Assembly (NCBI GenBank): GCA_965215215.1
Contig: OZ244043.1
Coordinates: 2,852,001-2,916,000 of the forward strand
Origin: CALDTK01 sp965215215
GTDB lineage: Bacteria > Bacteroidota > Bacteroidia > Chitinophagales > Saprospiraceae
Length of the DNA: 64,000 nucleotides
Reading direction: 5' to 3'
The notes beneath the pieces are model-generated. The model was not told where the DNA came from. It was given only the letters and a program-made list of their open reading frames with translations, and did no database searches. Below are positions 44,086-52,052 of the stretch, one piece after another. Position 1 is the stretch's first letter; each line of letters opens with the position of its first letter. The translations under genes and the position numbers were made by a program.

Positions 44086-45119
44086 AGGTCCTCGTCCTCA
44101 CCGACCACAGCGGGCACACGGCCAGCAACTCCCTCTACGCCCTCACCCGCGCGCTGGTAGCCGCGCCGCAGGTCACTGAGGTGCGCGTGGCCTCCCGCAC
44201 CACGCCGGCCAATCGCGCGTTTTTCGCCGCCGATCCCACCGCTGCCACGTCGTCCTTATCCACCCTTCGAGCGGATGCGGACTTCGCCTACGAGACCAGC
44301 TTTCGCGAAAACGAGTACGCCGACACCGAGCTTACCTGGCCCGAACTCGTACTCCTGCGCGTACCACACCCCATCCCGAACACCTGGTTCGAGTGGCTCG
44401 ACGCGCGTTTTAGCGACAGCGTAATCCTGAATGAACCGGGGGGAATCGCGGCAACGACCTCCAAGGCCTGGCTACTCAACGTGCCGGAGCTCTGCCCGCG
44501 CATGGCGCATTGCCGCACGCCCGCCGAGGTACTCGCTTTCGCGAAAACGGGGGATGCGGTGCTCAAACCCCTACGGGGCTACGGCGGCAAGGATATTTGG
44601 CGCGTGCGCGCCGGCGTGTTCGAACGCGGCGACGACCGTGTGCCGCTCGCGGCCTGGACCGAGCACCCGGATAGTCGGCAGGAGTTCCTCGCGATGGAGT
44701 TCCTCACCCGGGTAGGGGAGGGCGACAAGCGAATCGTGGTGGTGGACGGCGAGGTGCTCGGGGCCGTGCTCCGCGTACCGGCGCCGGGCAGCTGGCTCTG
44801 CAACGTCGCCCAGGGCGGCCACGTGGAACCCTCCCGGCTGAGCGCCGCCGAAGAGGAGATCGTCGCCGCCCTCTCGCCGCGGATGCGAGACCTCGGCGTG
44901 GCGATGTACGGCGTCGATACGCTCGTAGGCAACGGTGGTCACCGCGTGCTCAGCGAGGTAAACACGATGAGCATCGGCGGCCTCCTCGACCTGCCCGCCG
45001 GACCGCGCGGACGAACCGCCCCCCAGCGCGCCGCAGTCGGTCTGCTCGCCGTAGCGGAGCAATTGCTCCTGGCCCGCACGTTCCAACCCCACAACGGTTC
45101 TACTCAGTCAGCTGTCTAA
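44082..45119 (+). CDS. Glutathione synthetase/RimK-like ATP-grasp ligase
   Basis: The GTG start in the GTGA overlap gives 345 residues. The ATP-grasp motifs are classic: AVLKPLRGYGGKDIWRV (about residues 160-175), FLAMEFLTR, KRIVVVDGEVLGAVLRVP and GVDTLVGNGGHRVLSEVNTMSIGG, where Glu and Asn bind metal. The opening VLVLTDHSGHTASNSLYAL resembles glutathione synthetase and RimK types, which join an amine to a carboxylate with ATP. A real glutathione pathway would need a gamma-glutamylcysteine ligase, which is not here. Its substrate is probably made or recognised with the upstream protein. Confidence 0.85.
   Translation: MKVLVLTDHSGHTASNSLYALTRALVAAPQVTEVRVASRTTPANRAFFAADPTAATSSLSTLRADADFAYETSFRENEYADTELTWPELVLLRVPHPIPNTWFEWLDARFSDSVILNEPGGIAATTSKAWLLNVPELCPRMAHCRTPAEVLAFAKTGDAVLKPLRGYGGKDIWRVRAGVFERGDDRVPLAAWTEHPDSRQEFLAMEFLTRVGEGDKRIVVVDGEVLGAVLRVPAPGSWLCNVAQGGHVEPSRLSAAEEEIVAALSPRMRDLGVAMYGVDTLVGNGGHRVLSEVNTMSIGGLLDLPAGPRGRTAPQRAAVGLLAVAEQLLLARTFQPHNGSTQSAV
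44299..44312 (-). repeat. Dispersed 14-mer GTTTTNGCGNAAGC
   Basis: Perfect copy in the GshB-like gene, encoding SFRENE; a second copy lies 222 bp further on. Confidence 0.85.
44535..44548 (-). repeat. Dispersed 14-mer GTTTTNGCGNAAGC
   Basis: Second perfect copy in the GshB-like gene, in another frame, encoding AFAKTG. Confidence 0.85.
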
Positions 45120-45128
45120 ACGCCACCC

Positions 45129-46124
45129 ATGACGCCTCTCCCCACCACCGCCACCGTGTTTCCGAACGTCCCGGACGCCACGATCATCAAGGAGCTCGAC
45201 GTTGCCGCCACTCCGCGGGGTACGGTAGCCAAGTACCTACTGCACATGGTTACCGACGGTATGGGGATGCCCATCTACGTACCGGTGATCGTGGCGCGCG
45301 GCGCCGAGGACGGCCCCGTGGTCGGCCTCACGGCCGCCGTGCACGGCAACGAGCTCAACGGCATCCCGGTAATCCACCGCCTCATCGCGAGCCTCGACCC
45401 CAAAGACCTGCGCGGCACGGTAGTGGGTGTGCCGGGCATCAACCAGCCTTCGATCCTGCGTAAAATGCGTCGGTTTATCGACGGTACCGACCTCAATCAC
45501 ATCATGCCCGGGCGCGAAGACGGGACGGTGAGCCAGGTGTACGCCTACCGGATCGTCGACCGACTGGTGAAGCACTTTGACTTCCTCTTCGACCTACACA
45601 CCGCGAGTTTCGGGCGGGTAAACAGCTACTACATCCGGGCCGATATGGCCAGCGAGGCCGTGCGGAGCATGGCCCTGCACCAACGTGCCCAAATCATCGT
45701 CCATAACCCCCCCGGTGACGGAACCCTGCGCGGCGCGGCCGACGATCTGGGCATCGCCGCCATCACCCTCGAGGTCGGCGATCCCAATACCTTCCAGCGG
45801 GGCGTCATTCGGTCGACGGCTACCGGCATCCACAACTTCCTCATCGATCAGGGGATCACCGACGGCGAGATCGAACCCGTCGAGGCCGCCTCGGCGCTCT
45901 GCGCCAAATCGTATTGGCTCTACGCCGACACGGGCGGACTGCTCAGTATGCACGTGAAGATCGCCGAGCGGGTGGAGGCCGGCCAGGAGATCGCCACCCT
46001 ACGTAACGCCTTCGGCGACTTGATCAAGCAGTACTTCGTGCCGGAGGCCGGGGTCGTGATCGGTCACTCGGTGAGCCCGGTCTGCCAAACCGGTGGGCGC
46101 CTGCTTCACCTCGGGATCGAGTAG
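45129..46124 (+). CDS. Succinylglutamate desuccinylase/aspartoacylase-like zinc hydrolase
   Basis: The 331-residue product has the M14-related AstE/AspA zinc site: AAVHGNELNG (His and Glu ligands, about residues 72-81), then FLFDLHTA (His ligand), and a C-terminal barrel domain. The ITLEVGDPN segment supplies the likely catalytic Glu. Family members cleave N-acyl amino acids or trim amide-linked groups. It follows the two ATP-grasp genes by 9 bp, so the operon pairs ligases with a hydrolase. No arginine succinyltransferase genes are near, so true AstE function is unlikely. It ends 19 bp inside the convergent SDR gene. Confidence 0.87.
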   Translation: MTPLPTTATVFPNVPDATIIKELDVAATPRGTVAKYLLHMVTDGMGMPIYVPVIVARGAEDGPVVGLTAAVHGNELNGIPVIHRLIASLDPKDLRGTVVGVPGINQPSILRKMRRFIDGTDLNHIMPGREDGTVSQVYAYRIVDRLVKHFDFLFDLHTASFGRVNSYYIRADMASEAVRSMALHQRAQIIVHNPPGDGTLRGAADDLGIAAITLEVGDPNTFQRGVIRSTATGIHNFLIDQGITDGEIEPVEAASALCAKSYWLYADTGGLLSMHVKIAERVEAGQEIATLRNAFGDLIKQYFVPEAGVVIGHSVSPVCQTGGRLLHLGIE

Positions 46125-47110
46125 TGATCCGCGAGGTAGGCCTCGGTGACGTAGCGGATCGTTTCACCCACCGCGCGGTAAGTCGCTCCGGCGGCCAGAC
46201 TCTTGGTGTTGTCGTACACGGACTGCGTAAGCGAGCGCCGGGCGGAGTCTCGTGTGAGCAGGGGCTCGCGGCGCGTGAGTACCGCGCGTGCCGCTTCCGT
46301 GCGCCAGGCGACCTCAGCTTGCCAGCCGTTGACTTCGATGCCCGGTGGCTCGACGCCGAGGCTCGTGGCGACCGCATCGAAGAAGTGCCGGTAGCTCCAG
46401 TTTTCGGCGTTGAGGATGTAGCGCTCGCCGGTGAGGCGTTGTGCGAGACACGTTTTGGCGAAAGCCGCCACGTCGCGCGCGTCTACGTACCCGGTGGTGC
46501 CGGGCGGGTAAAAACGTTGACCGGCGGCTACCCAACCGAAGAGCCGGCAGCTGCTCTCGGCCCAACGGCCTACGCCGAGTACGACGGAGGGATTGAGGAT
46601 GACCGCGTCGAGCCCTTCCTCGATCCCACGCCACACGGCCAGTTCGCCCCGGAGCTTGCTCCGCGCGTAGGCCGTGGTGCTGGAGGTCGGATGAAAGGTA
46701 AGTTGCGACTCCCGAACGACCGGGGTACCCGGACTCGGACTGAGGGTCGCGATCGAGGAGACGTAGACGAGGTGAACGCCCGCCCGCTCGAGGCAAGCAT
46801 CGACGAGCCGACCCGTGAGCTCGCCGTTGACCTCGTCGAGCAGCGGCGCATCCCCGGGGCGGTAGCTCACCAAGCCCGCGGCGTGCACGACGGCCCCGGT
46901 GCCCCGCACCGCGCGGGCGAGTGCGTCTTCCTCCCGCAAATCCCCCTCGATCCAGTCGACTCGGGCGGCGACGTCCGCGAGCAGATCCACGCGACTGCCG
47001 GTGCGCCGCGTGGCGCGGACGCGGTAGCCAGCGGCGAGCAGCGCGCGCGCTAGGTGAGACCCGACGAGGCCGGTAGCGCCGGTGACTAAGACCAGCGCGG
47101 ACGCGCTCAC
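46106..47110 (-). CDS. NAD(P)-dependent epimerase/dehydratase family protein
   Basis: A 334-residue extended SDR protein with VTGATGLVGSHLARALL (cofactor site, about 9-25), VVHAAGLVSYRPGD, YVSSIATLS and the catalytic pair in TAYARSKLRGELAV. It resembles dihydroflavonol-4-reductase-like SDRs of Bacteroidota, which act on undefined carbonyl substrates. It is the last gene of a - strand set (cytochrome c, small protein, SDR) with a 4-bp overlap from the 78-residue gene. Contains one 14-mer copy encoding AFAKT. Confidence 0.88.
   Translation of the reverse strand: MSASALVLVTGATGLVGSHLARALLAAGYRVRATRRTGSRVDLLADVAARVDWIEGDLREEDALARAVRGTGAVVHAAGLVSYRPGDAPLLDEVNGELTGRLVDACLERAGVHLVYVSSIATLSPSPGTPVVRESQLTFHPTSSTTAYARSKLRGELAVWRGIEEGLDAVILNPSVVLGVGRWAESSCRLFGWVAAGQRFYPPGTTGYVDARDVAAFAKTCLAQRLTGERYILNAENWSYRHFFDAVATSLGVEPPGIEVNGWQAEVAWRTEAARAVLTRREPLLTRDSARRSLTQSVYDNTKSLAAGATYRAVGETIRYVTEAYLADHYSIPR
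46453..46466 (+). repeat. Dispersed 14-mer GTTTTNGCGNAAGC
   Basis: Perfect copy in the SDR gene, read there as AFAKT. Confidence 0.85.
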
Positions 47111-47343
47111 TTGACGACGGTGCTAGGCTTGACCTCGATGTCGAACTCCCGCATCTCGTCGATGAATTCCTGCAGGCGGGGCGTGGTTACGTTTACGTGG
47201 GCATCCTCGTCCTCGGCGATATTCTGCACGGCCCGGTAGGCCTCTTTCGTGGCGAGATACTGCGAGAGGGTGGTGGTGAGGGGCGCGAGATCGTCCCAAT
47301 CGTCGTAAAGCGAATGGAGGGTGACCTTCGTGGTATCGGCCAC
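47107..47343 (-). CDS. Small hypothetical protein
   Basis: A 78-residue acidic soluble protein (TLHSLYDDWDDLAPL, IAEDEDAHVNVTTPRLQEFIDEMREF) with no Cys, signal peptide or membrane helix. I do not recognise the family. It sits 2 bp after the cytochrome c gene and overlaps the SDR gene start by 4 bp, so it is almost certainly translated as part of this operon. The tight coupling on both sides is the main evidence that it is real. Confidence 0.68.
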   Translation of the reverse strand: MADTTKVTLHSLYDDWDDLAPLTTTLSQYLATKEAYRAVQNIAEDEDAHVNVTTPRLQEFIDEMREFDIEVKPSTVVK

Positions 47344-47345
47344 GG

Positions 47346-47702
47346 CTATTGCTTGAGGGTTAGCGAGTACGCGGCTACGGCCTCGATCTCGTCCGGGCTC
47401 AGGATGTTCTTGAAGGCCGTCATCGCCTTGCGGCCGTTCACGATCACCTTCACGCGCTCGGCCAGCGGGAGCTCACTTTGCTGAAGGTTGGCCGCTCCGT
47501 TGGCGCCCATGTTGCCCTTGGATCCGTGGCAGGTAACGCAGCGCGTTTTGAAGATGGACTCGCCGTCTATCCCGCCGGCGAGCGCCTTGGCGGCGGCCCC
47601 CCCCGCTTGAGAATCGCCGGCACCTTCGGCTTCGGCATCGCCCCCGCCACACGCGAGCAGAAAGGCGCAAAACATGCAGGGGATCCAGAGGTAGCGTAAC
47701 AT
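47346..47702 (-). CDS. Lipoprotein c-type cytochrome
   Basis: The 118-residue product has a lipobox LLAC (Cys18), a Gly/Ala-rich linker and one haem site CVTCH at 55-59, with a distal Met in RKAMTAF. This is a small mono-haem cytochrome c tethered to the periplasmic side of a membrane. It probably carries electrons to a terminal oxidase or another donor-acceptor pair encoded elsewhere. The ATG is 4 nt after TAGTTTCG and a TTG lies 20 nt further upstream, so a leaderless mRNA is likely. Confidence 0.92.
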   Translation of the reverse strand: MLRYLWIPCMFCAFLLACGGGDAEAEGAGDSQAGGAAAKALAGGIDGESIFKTRCVTCHGSKGNMGANGAANLQQSELPLAERVKVIVNGRKAMTAFKNILSPDEIEAVAAYSLTLKQ

Positions 47703-47706
47703 GTCG

Positions 47707-47714
47707 CGAAACTA
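47707..47714 (-). promoter_or_regulatory. Putative -7 element for the cytochrome c gene
   Basis: On the - strand TAGTTTCG ends 4 nt before the ATG; a TTG lies 20 nt upstream of it. Confidence 0.5.
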
Positions 47715-47766
47715 CATTCTGGCGGCCTCTATACCAACGTTCTGACCGATGATCGGACGCGTAGCT

Positions 47767-47774
47767 TACCTTAC
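47767..47774 (+). promoter_or_regulatory. Putative -7 element for the SPOR-like gene
   Basis: TACCTTAC ends 8 nt before the ATG at 47783; it partly overlaps a second candidate, TAGCTTAC at 47762. Confidence 0.35.
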
Positions 47775-47782
47775 GCACGCGT

Positions 47783-48370
47783 ATGCAGGTCTGGAAATCA
47801 TCCACTTTACTCGTGTTGGCGGCCTTTGCCGTGTCCGTGTTATTGCTGTTCGCGAAGGCCAATCTGGTGGACGAGCGCGGCTCGACCACCGACTTCAGCG
47901 TGTCGAGGGAAATTTACAGTCCGGCCGCCGCCGATCCGCAGCTCCGCGATCCGGAACGCGCCGAGCTCGTGCGCCAACGGCCGCGCAGCGACGGGGGCAC
48001 CGCCTCCGCGAAAACCGTTGCGCGTACCACGTCAACCGAAGCGGGCAACAACAAGGTCAGCGCCGCCGCCACCGAGACGCTCGCCGGCAAACCCTTCGTC
48101 AACCCGTTTCCCGAACAAAAGGTACCCAAATCGCACGTGTACTACGTGGTGGCGGCTACGTTCTCCAGCCCGGACAACGCGCGGCGCGGACTCGGGGACC
48201 TCAAGAGCAAGGGGCTCGATAAGTCTTTCATCGGCACCTTCGACGAGGGCAAGTGGTTCAGCGTTATCGCCAATACCTTCGCGAAGGAAGAATCGGCTCA
48301 CTATATGGTCAAGGAGCTCGAGCGCAAGCACGGCGTCAAGGCATACGTGTACCACCGCAAAGGCGACTAG
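47783..48370 (+). CDS. SPOR-like envelope protein
   Basis: The 195-residue product has one N-terminal membrane helix (about 7-24), a low-complexity linker of about 85 residues rich in Ser/Thr/Ala, and a C-terminal domain starting HVYYVVAATFSSPDNARRGLGDLKSKGL and ending VKELERKHGVKAYVYHRK, which follows the SPOR pattern (peptidoglycan binding at septa). A role at division sites is inferred. A -7-like TACCTTAC lies 8 nt before the ATG. The TAG shares CTAG with the convergent rhodanese gene. Confidence 0.8.
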   Translation: MQVWKSSTLLVLAAFAVSVLLLFAKANLVDERGSTTDFSVSREIYSPAAADPQLRDPERAELVRQRPRSDGGTASAKTVARTTSTEAGNNKVSAAATETLAGKPFVNPFPEQKVPKSHVYYVVAATFSSPDNARRGLGDLKSKGLDKSFIGTFDEGKWFSVIANTFAKEESAHYMVKELERKHGVKAYVYHRKGD

Positions 48371-48672
48371 CCGAACTGCTTGCGCCAGTCGAGTACGCCG
48401 CCCTTCACGTTGATTACGTTCGTGTAGCCCTGGCCCGCGAGGTAGCGTTGGGCTTGGCCGCTGCGGCCGCCGCTGCGGCAGTGGAGTACGATCTCAGCGT
48501 CTTTGTCGGTCGGTAGATCCCCGAGTGCGTCCGGGAGCGTACCGAGTGGCACGAGCTTGGCGCCGAGGTTGTACTCTTCGTACTCGTGCGGCTCGCGCAC
48601 GTCGACGAATACGAAATCTTCACCTTGGTCAAGCTTCCGCTTGAGCGTCGTCACGTCGATCTCTTTGGCCAT
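48367..48672 (-). CDS. Single-domain rhodanese-like sulfurtransferase
   Basis: A 101-residue single rhodanese domain with the active-site Cys65 in HCRSGGRS, and the conserved VDVREPHEYEEYNL and NVKGGVLDWRKQ segments. It transfers sulfane sulfur in the cytoplasm; no signal peptide is present. The ATG is 4 nt after TACCTTGT, so the gene has its own promoter and a predicted leaderless mRNA, though it lies only 14 bp downstream of the T9SS gene on the same strand. Confidence 0.93.
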   Translation of the reverse strand: MAKEIDVTTLKRKLDQGEDFVFVDVREPHEYEEYNLGAKLVPLGTLPDALGDLPTDKDAEIVLHCRSGGRSGQAQRYLAGQGYTNVINVKGGVLDWRKQFG

Positions 48673-48676
48673 GGCG

Positions 48677-48684
48677 ACAAGGTA
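48677..48684 (-). promoter_or_regulatory. Putative -7 element for the rhodanese gene
   Basis: On the - strand TACCTTGT ends 4 nt before the ATG at 48672, inside the short gap after the T9SS gene. Confidence 0.45.
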
Positions 48685-48686
48685 GG

Positions 48687-51167
48687 TTACCGCACCACCA
48701 CGCGGAAGCTCGACTCAGCTCCGGATCGCGTGGTGAGGCGCAGCACGTACAGGCCCGGCAACTCGGATACCCGCAAACTGTTCTCGCGGAGGACACCCGC
48801 GCGCAGCCGGCGCCCGGTGGCGTCGTAAACCTCGAACCGCGCACCGACGAGTGCTTCGGCGTCGCTGCCTATCCACCGGACCTCCCCACTCGTGGGATTG
48901 GGAGCCAAGGTCAGTGAAGGCACGGGCTGATCCCGAGTGGGCACCGAGCTGTCGATGAGCGTTTCCCGCGAGAACACGGGGCGCAGCATCACGCTCCCCC
49001 GCACGTTGGGTTTTAGCGAATCGAGGGGTTGCCAGCTGACCCCGGGGTTGGTGTAGATTTTATCGGTCGAGCTGGTCGCGATGTCGAAACCGACCGGCAC
49101 CGAAGTGTTCGCATCGCTGGCCTGTTGCCAACCGACGAAAAACGGACCGGGCGGGATGACCAAAAACGAGGCATCGCCCGTGCTGTCGACGAGGGAGTAG
49201 GTGGTGAGGGCCTGCAGGGTATCCCGTTGGTCGGTCGGGTAGTACGGGCGCACCAGTACCTGCTCGTAATCGGGTGTATCGTCCAGGGTCCCAATCCAGA
49301 CCCGCAGGTTGATCAGCTGGCGGTCGGCATCGACCGGACCGAGCCGCGGGAACGAGAAACGCAGTCCGCGGAGAGTATCCGCCACGAAGCTTTCGTACTC
49401 CACGGCGATCTGCGTGCCCACTCCCCGGGGCGCGATACCTACTTCGGCGGTGCCGTCGTCGTAGGCGTAATAATCCCCTATAACCGTGGTGGTACGCGCC
49501 GTATCGTTGCGGAGTACGCCCGGGATGCTACGGTCCTGCTCGGCGTCCACGTTGAGGGTGTACACCAGCTGCAGATCGCTGGCCGCCGATTCGTCGAGTC
49601 CGCCCGCCCGCCCGCGGAGTGTGCCGAGTTGCGCGTCCGGGATGGTGTTTTCGTATTCGGATAGGCTCTGGGCCGGAAGGTTGAACTGGGAGCCGGTCAG
49701 CAAGCCCACCGAAACGAGTTCGTCGCTACCGCTGTCTTCCACCGAGGCCCGCGCGTCGCTCACGTTGTTCTCCCGGTCGAAATGATTGAAGATCGACACG
49801 GAGTAGTCTTCGCGCAGCAGCTCCGGTCGGCCGGCGAACTGACTGTAAGGCAGCGCGGAGTACGGCCGGGTAAGGAAAGGCGGTGGCTCCGAGAGCGCGA
49901 TGTCGGGAAAGGCGCTCGCGGCCGAGTTGGTCTGCTCCACGACGACGTAGTCGAGGTTCCACACGTCGAAGGCGCCCCGCCGGTTGCCCTCCGTGCGGAA
50001 GCGGACCTGAAACTCGTCGTGGAAAAAGATCGGATCGTCGAGCGGGTAGGCGAGGAAGCTGAAGGCGGTATCCGGATCGTTGGGACGCGGGGTACCCTCG
50101 CGTACCTCGAGCTCGACCCACTCCCCGTCTTCGCTGCGCGCTTCGATGAAAAACTGATCGCCCTGTCCGTCTTCGGGTACGAGGCCCCGCCCGCCGCGTT
50201 GGATGTACAGCTTCAGGTAGCCGGGGAGGGTGACGTCTAGCGAGCTCAGGTCGATGTAGGTGCTCGTCAGCCTGTCCGTTTCGCCTTGGTCGTCGCCGTA
50301 GGGGCGCCCCCCGGCGTCGAGTCCGTCGAAGGTCGCTACGCCGATGCTCGGGGGGCGCACCCCGAAGGCCGTGTTCACGTACACGTCGTCTTCGAGCCAG
50401 AGCCCGGCGTCGGGCCGGGGACCGGCGTAGCTGAAATCGTCGAAGAAGGGCAGTTCCACGGTCCGACCGATCACCGACACGTCGACTTGCACCGTGTCGC
50501 AGGTACCGAGCACGTTGCAGATAACCACGCACAACCGCTCGCGCCCCGGGGTGCGAGCGGCCCGGTAGAGTAATCGGTCGCTCACGCGGCCGCCCGCGAA
50601 GGTAGCCGAGCGCCGATCCGAGGCCTCGTACTCGTTGTCGTCACACACCTCGATGCTCCCGCAAAACAACTCCCCGGGGGGCAGGGGGAGCCGCACGCTC
50701 GCCGTGTCGCCGCCGTCCACGGTAACGCTGACGGAGTCGCGCCGACCGGCTCGGCCCGCCGCGAACACGAAGCTGTCTACCCGCGTGCCGCCGTCGGCCA
50801 GCGCCGTGGTGAGCGCCACGGTATCGAACCCGCCCTCGCCGAGCGTGGCCGAGGCTTCGTACTGGAGGGAGTCGTTGCTCACCGCCGCCAGGCCGTAGCG
50901 TAGCTCCGGCTCCTCGCCGATCGTGAACCCCGTGGCCCCGAAGGTGTCGATGAGCACCCCCGTCGTCTGTCCGGGCCGAACCGTGCCCTCCGGCGGTAGG
51001 CAGTTCATCTGCAGAGATTGAATACCGGGGGCCGCGACTCCGGGGCGCGCGATCTCCGGGAAACGATCCGGCCAGGCGCTGAACTCAACCTGCGCGAGAC
51101 TTTGCAGGCTGCCCGCGAGGGCCAAGATGCCCACCAGAAGCTGCGGGAGTCGGATACGGTCAATCAT
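48687..51167 (-). CDS. Large secreted protein, T9SS type A cargo
   Basis: The 826-residue exported protein has a signal peptide ending near SLQSLAQ (about 25), strand-rich repeats and a central jelly-roll-like region (LPFFDDFSYAGPRPDAGLW to NLDYVVVEQTN, about 260-430). The end SLTLAPNPTSGEVRW, FEVYDATGRRLRAG and ELPGLYVLRLTTRSG is a T9SS type A sorting domain. I do not recognise an enzyme motif; similar large conserved Bacteroidota T9SS proteins are uncharacterised. It is 3 bp after the PASTA gene, in the ddl operon, which may tie it to envelope biogenesis. Confidence 0.85.
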   Translation of the reverse strand: MIDRIRLPQLLVGILALAGSLQSLAQVEFSAWPDRFPEIARPGVAAPGIQSLQMNCLPPEGTVRPGQTTGVLIDTFGATGFTIGEEPELRYGLAAVSNDSLQYEASATLGEGGFDTVALTTALADGGTRVDSFVFAAGRAGRRDSVSVTVDGGDTASVRLPLPPGELFCGSIEVCDDNEYEASDRRSATFAGGRVSDRLLYRAARTPGRERLCVVICNVLGTCDTVQVDVSVIGRTVELPFFDDFSYAGPRPDAGLWLEDDVYVNTAFGVRPPSIGVATFDGLDAGGRPYGDDQGETDRLTSTYIDLSSLDVTLPGYLKLYIQRGGRGLVPEDGQGDQFFIEARSEDGEWVELEVREGTPRPNDPDTAFSFLAYPLDDPIFFHDEFQVRFRTEGNRRGAFDVWNLDYVVVEQTNSAASAFPDIALSEPPPFLTRPYSALPYSQFAGRPELLREDYSVSIFNHFDRENNVSDARASVEDSGSDELVSVGLLTGSQFNLPAQSLSEYENTIPDAQLGTLRGRAGGLDESAASDLQLVYTLNVDAEQDRSIPGVLRNDTARTTTVIGDYYAYDDGTAEVGIAPRGVGTQIAVEYESFVADTLRGLRFSFPRLGPVDADRQLINLRVWIGTLDDTPDYEQVLVRPYYPTDQRDTLQALTTYSLVDSTGDASFLVIPPGPFFVGWQQASDANTSVPVGFDIATSSTDKIYTNPGVSWQPLDSLKPNVRGSVMLRPVFSRETLIDSSVPTRDQPVPSLTLAPNPTSGEVRWIGSDAEALVGARFEVYDATGRRLRAGVLRENSLRVSELPGLYVLRLTTRSGAESSFRVVVR

Positions 51168-51170
51168 GCG

Positions 51171-52049
51171 CTACAAATCGTTACAAGCCGACGGGAGCTG
51201 CGCGGTCAGGTACAGAACCACTTCCGTGTCGAAGGGAAGCGATTCCCCCGGCACGTAGGCCGGATCCTGCTTCCAGACGTACGCCAGGTCGCGATCGCTC
51301 ACCGAAGCGTCCTCGACCACTTTCCCCTGTCTGAGCTTGTAGCTGTTGAGGGTGAAAGAGGCCTCTTCGAAGGTGCGACACACCAACTCCGGAACGGCGA
51401 CTTCTCCGCCCGCCTTGCTCGTCACGGTAAACTCCAGCACGCTTCCCTTCGGTATGCGGACCCCGGACCTTAACCTTTCTTCCGAAAGCTCCTTGTCGTC
51501 GTAGTAGACTTTCAGGATGGTGTTCTCCTGGTACTTGTTCGAGAAGGTGCGATCGCGCACCCGCCCCTCGATGTCGAGCATGTTGAGCTTGCGGCGGTAG
51601 CGATCGAAATCGTAGGTGCCGGCCAGGGCGGGCAAGGTTACCTCGTCGGGTATCGCCTTGGTTACGGTGAGGTAGATGCGGCGATCGGCCTTCACGTAGG
51701 AGCCCGGCTCCGGATCTTGGCGCAAGACCTCGTGCGGGGGCTTGTCGACCAAAAAGACCGAGTCGATCACTTCCGTGCGAAACGAAGCGCGTTCGATGTC
51801 GGTACTCGCATCGGCGAGCTTCAGCCCGACGTACTCGCCCACCTCGAGGCGCTGGCCGTGCTTGGTGTAGCTCGTCATCCAGAGGGTGAGCAAAAAGAAC
51901 AACAGGCCGCCTACGAGCACCATGCCCAACAGACTGAGCCAGAGTTGGGGGCTCTTGAAAAAGCCCAGCACCTTCTGCACGAACGATTGCTCGGCGGCTC
52001 TGGCGGCCGGCGGCTGCTTTTCGGAGGTGGTATCTTTGATAATCGCCAT
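51171..52049 (-). CDS. PASTA domain protein
   Basis: The 292-residue product has one membrane helix (about 34-58) and three extracellular PASTA-like units: VGEYVGLKLADASTDIERAS, then VTLPALAGTYDFDRYRRKL and VAVPELVCRTFEEASFTLNS, each with the usual strand-helix-strand spacing. PASTA domains bind peptidoglycan or its precursors in serine/threonine kinases and PBPs; here no kinase or PBP domain is fused. It lies between the tandem Ddl and a T9SS protein with 3-bp gaps. A role in sensing or holding cell wall near Ddl products is inferred. Confidence 0.9.
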   Translation of the reverse strand: MAIIKDTTSEKQPPAARAAEQSFVQKVLGFFKSPQLWLSLLGMVLVGGLLFFLLTLWMTSYTKHGQRLEVGEYVGLKLADASTDIERASFRTEVIDSVFLVDKPPHEVLRQDPEPGSYVKADRRIYLTVTKAIPDEVTLPALAGTYDFDRYRRKLNMLDIEGRVRDRTFSNKYQENTILKVYYDDKELSEERLRSGVRIPKGSVLEFTVTSKAGGEVAVPELVCRTFEEASFTLNSYKLRQGKVVEDASVSDRDLAYVWKQDPAYVPGESLPFDTEVVLYLTAQLPSACNDL

Positions 52050-52052
52050 GGC

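Noticed and set aside
45129..46124. True AstE in arginine breakdown
   Set aside because: No arginine succinyltransferase pathway genes are nearby, and the operon partners are ligases.
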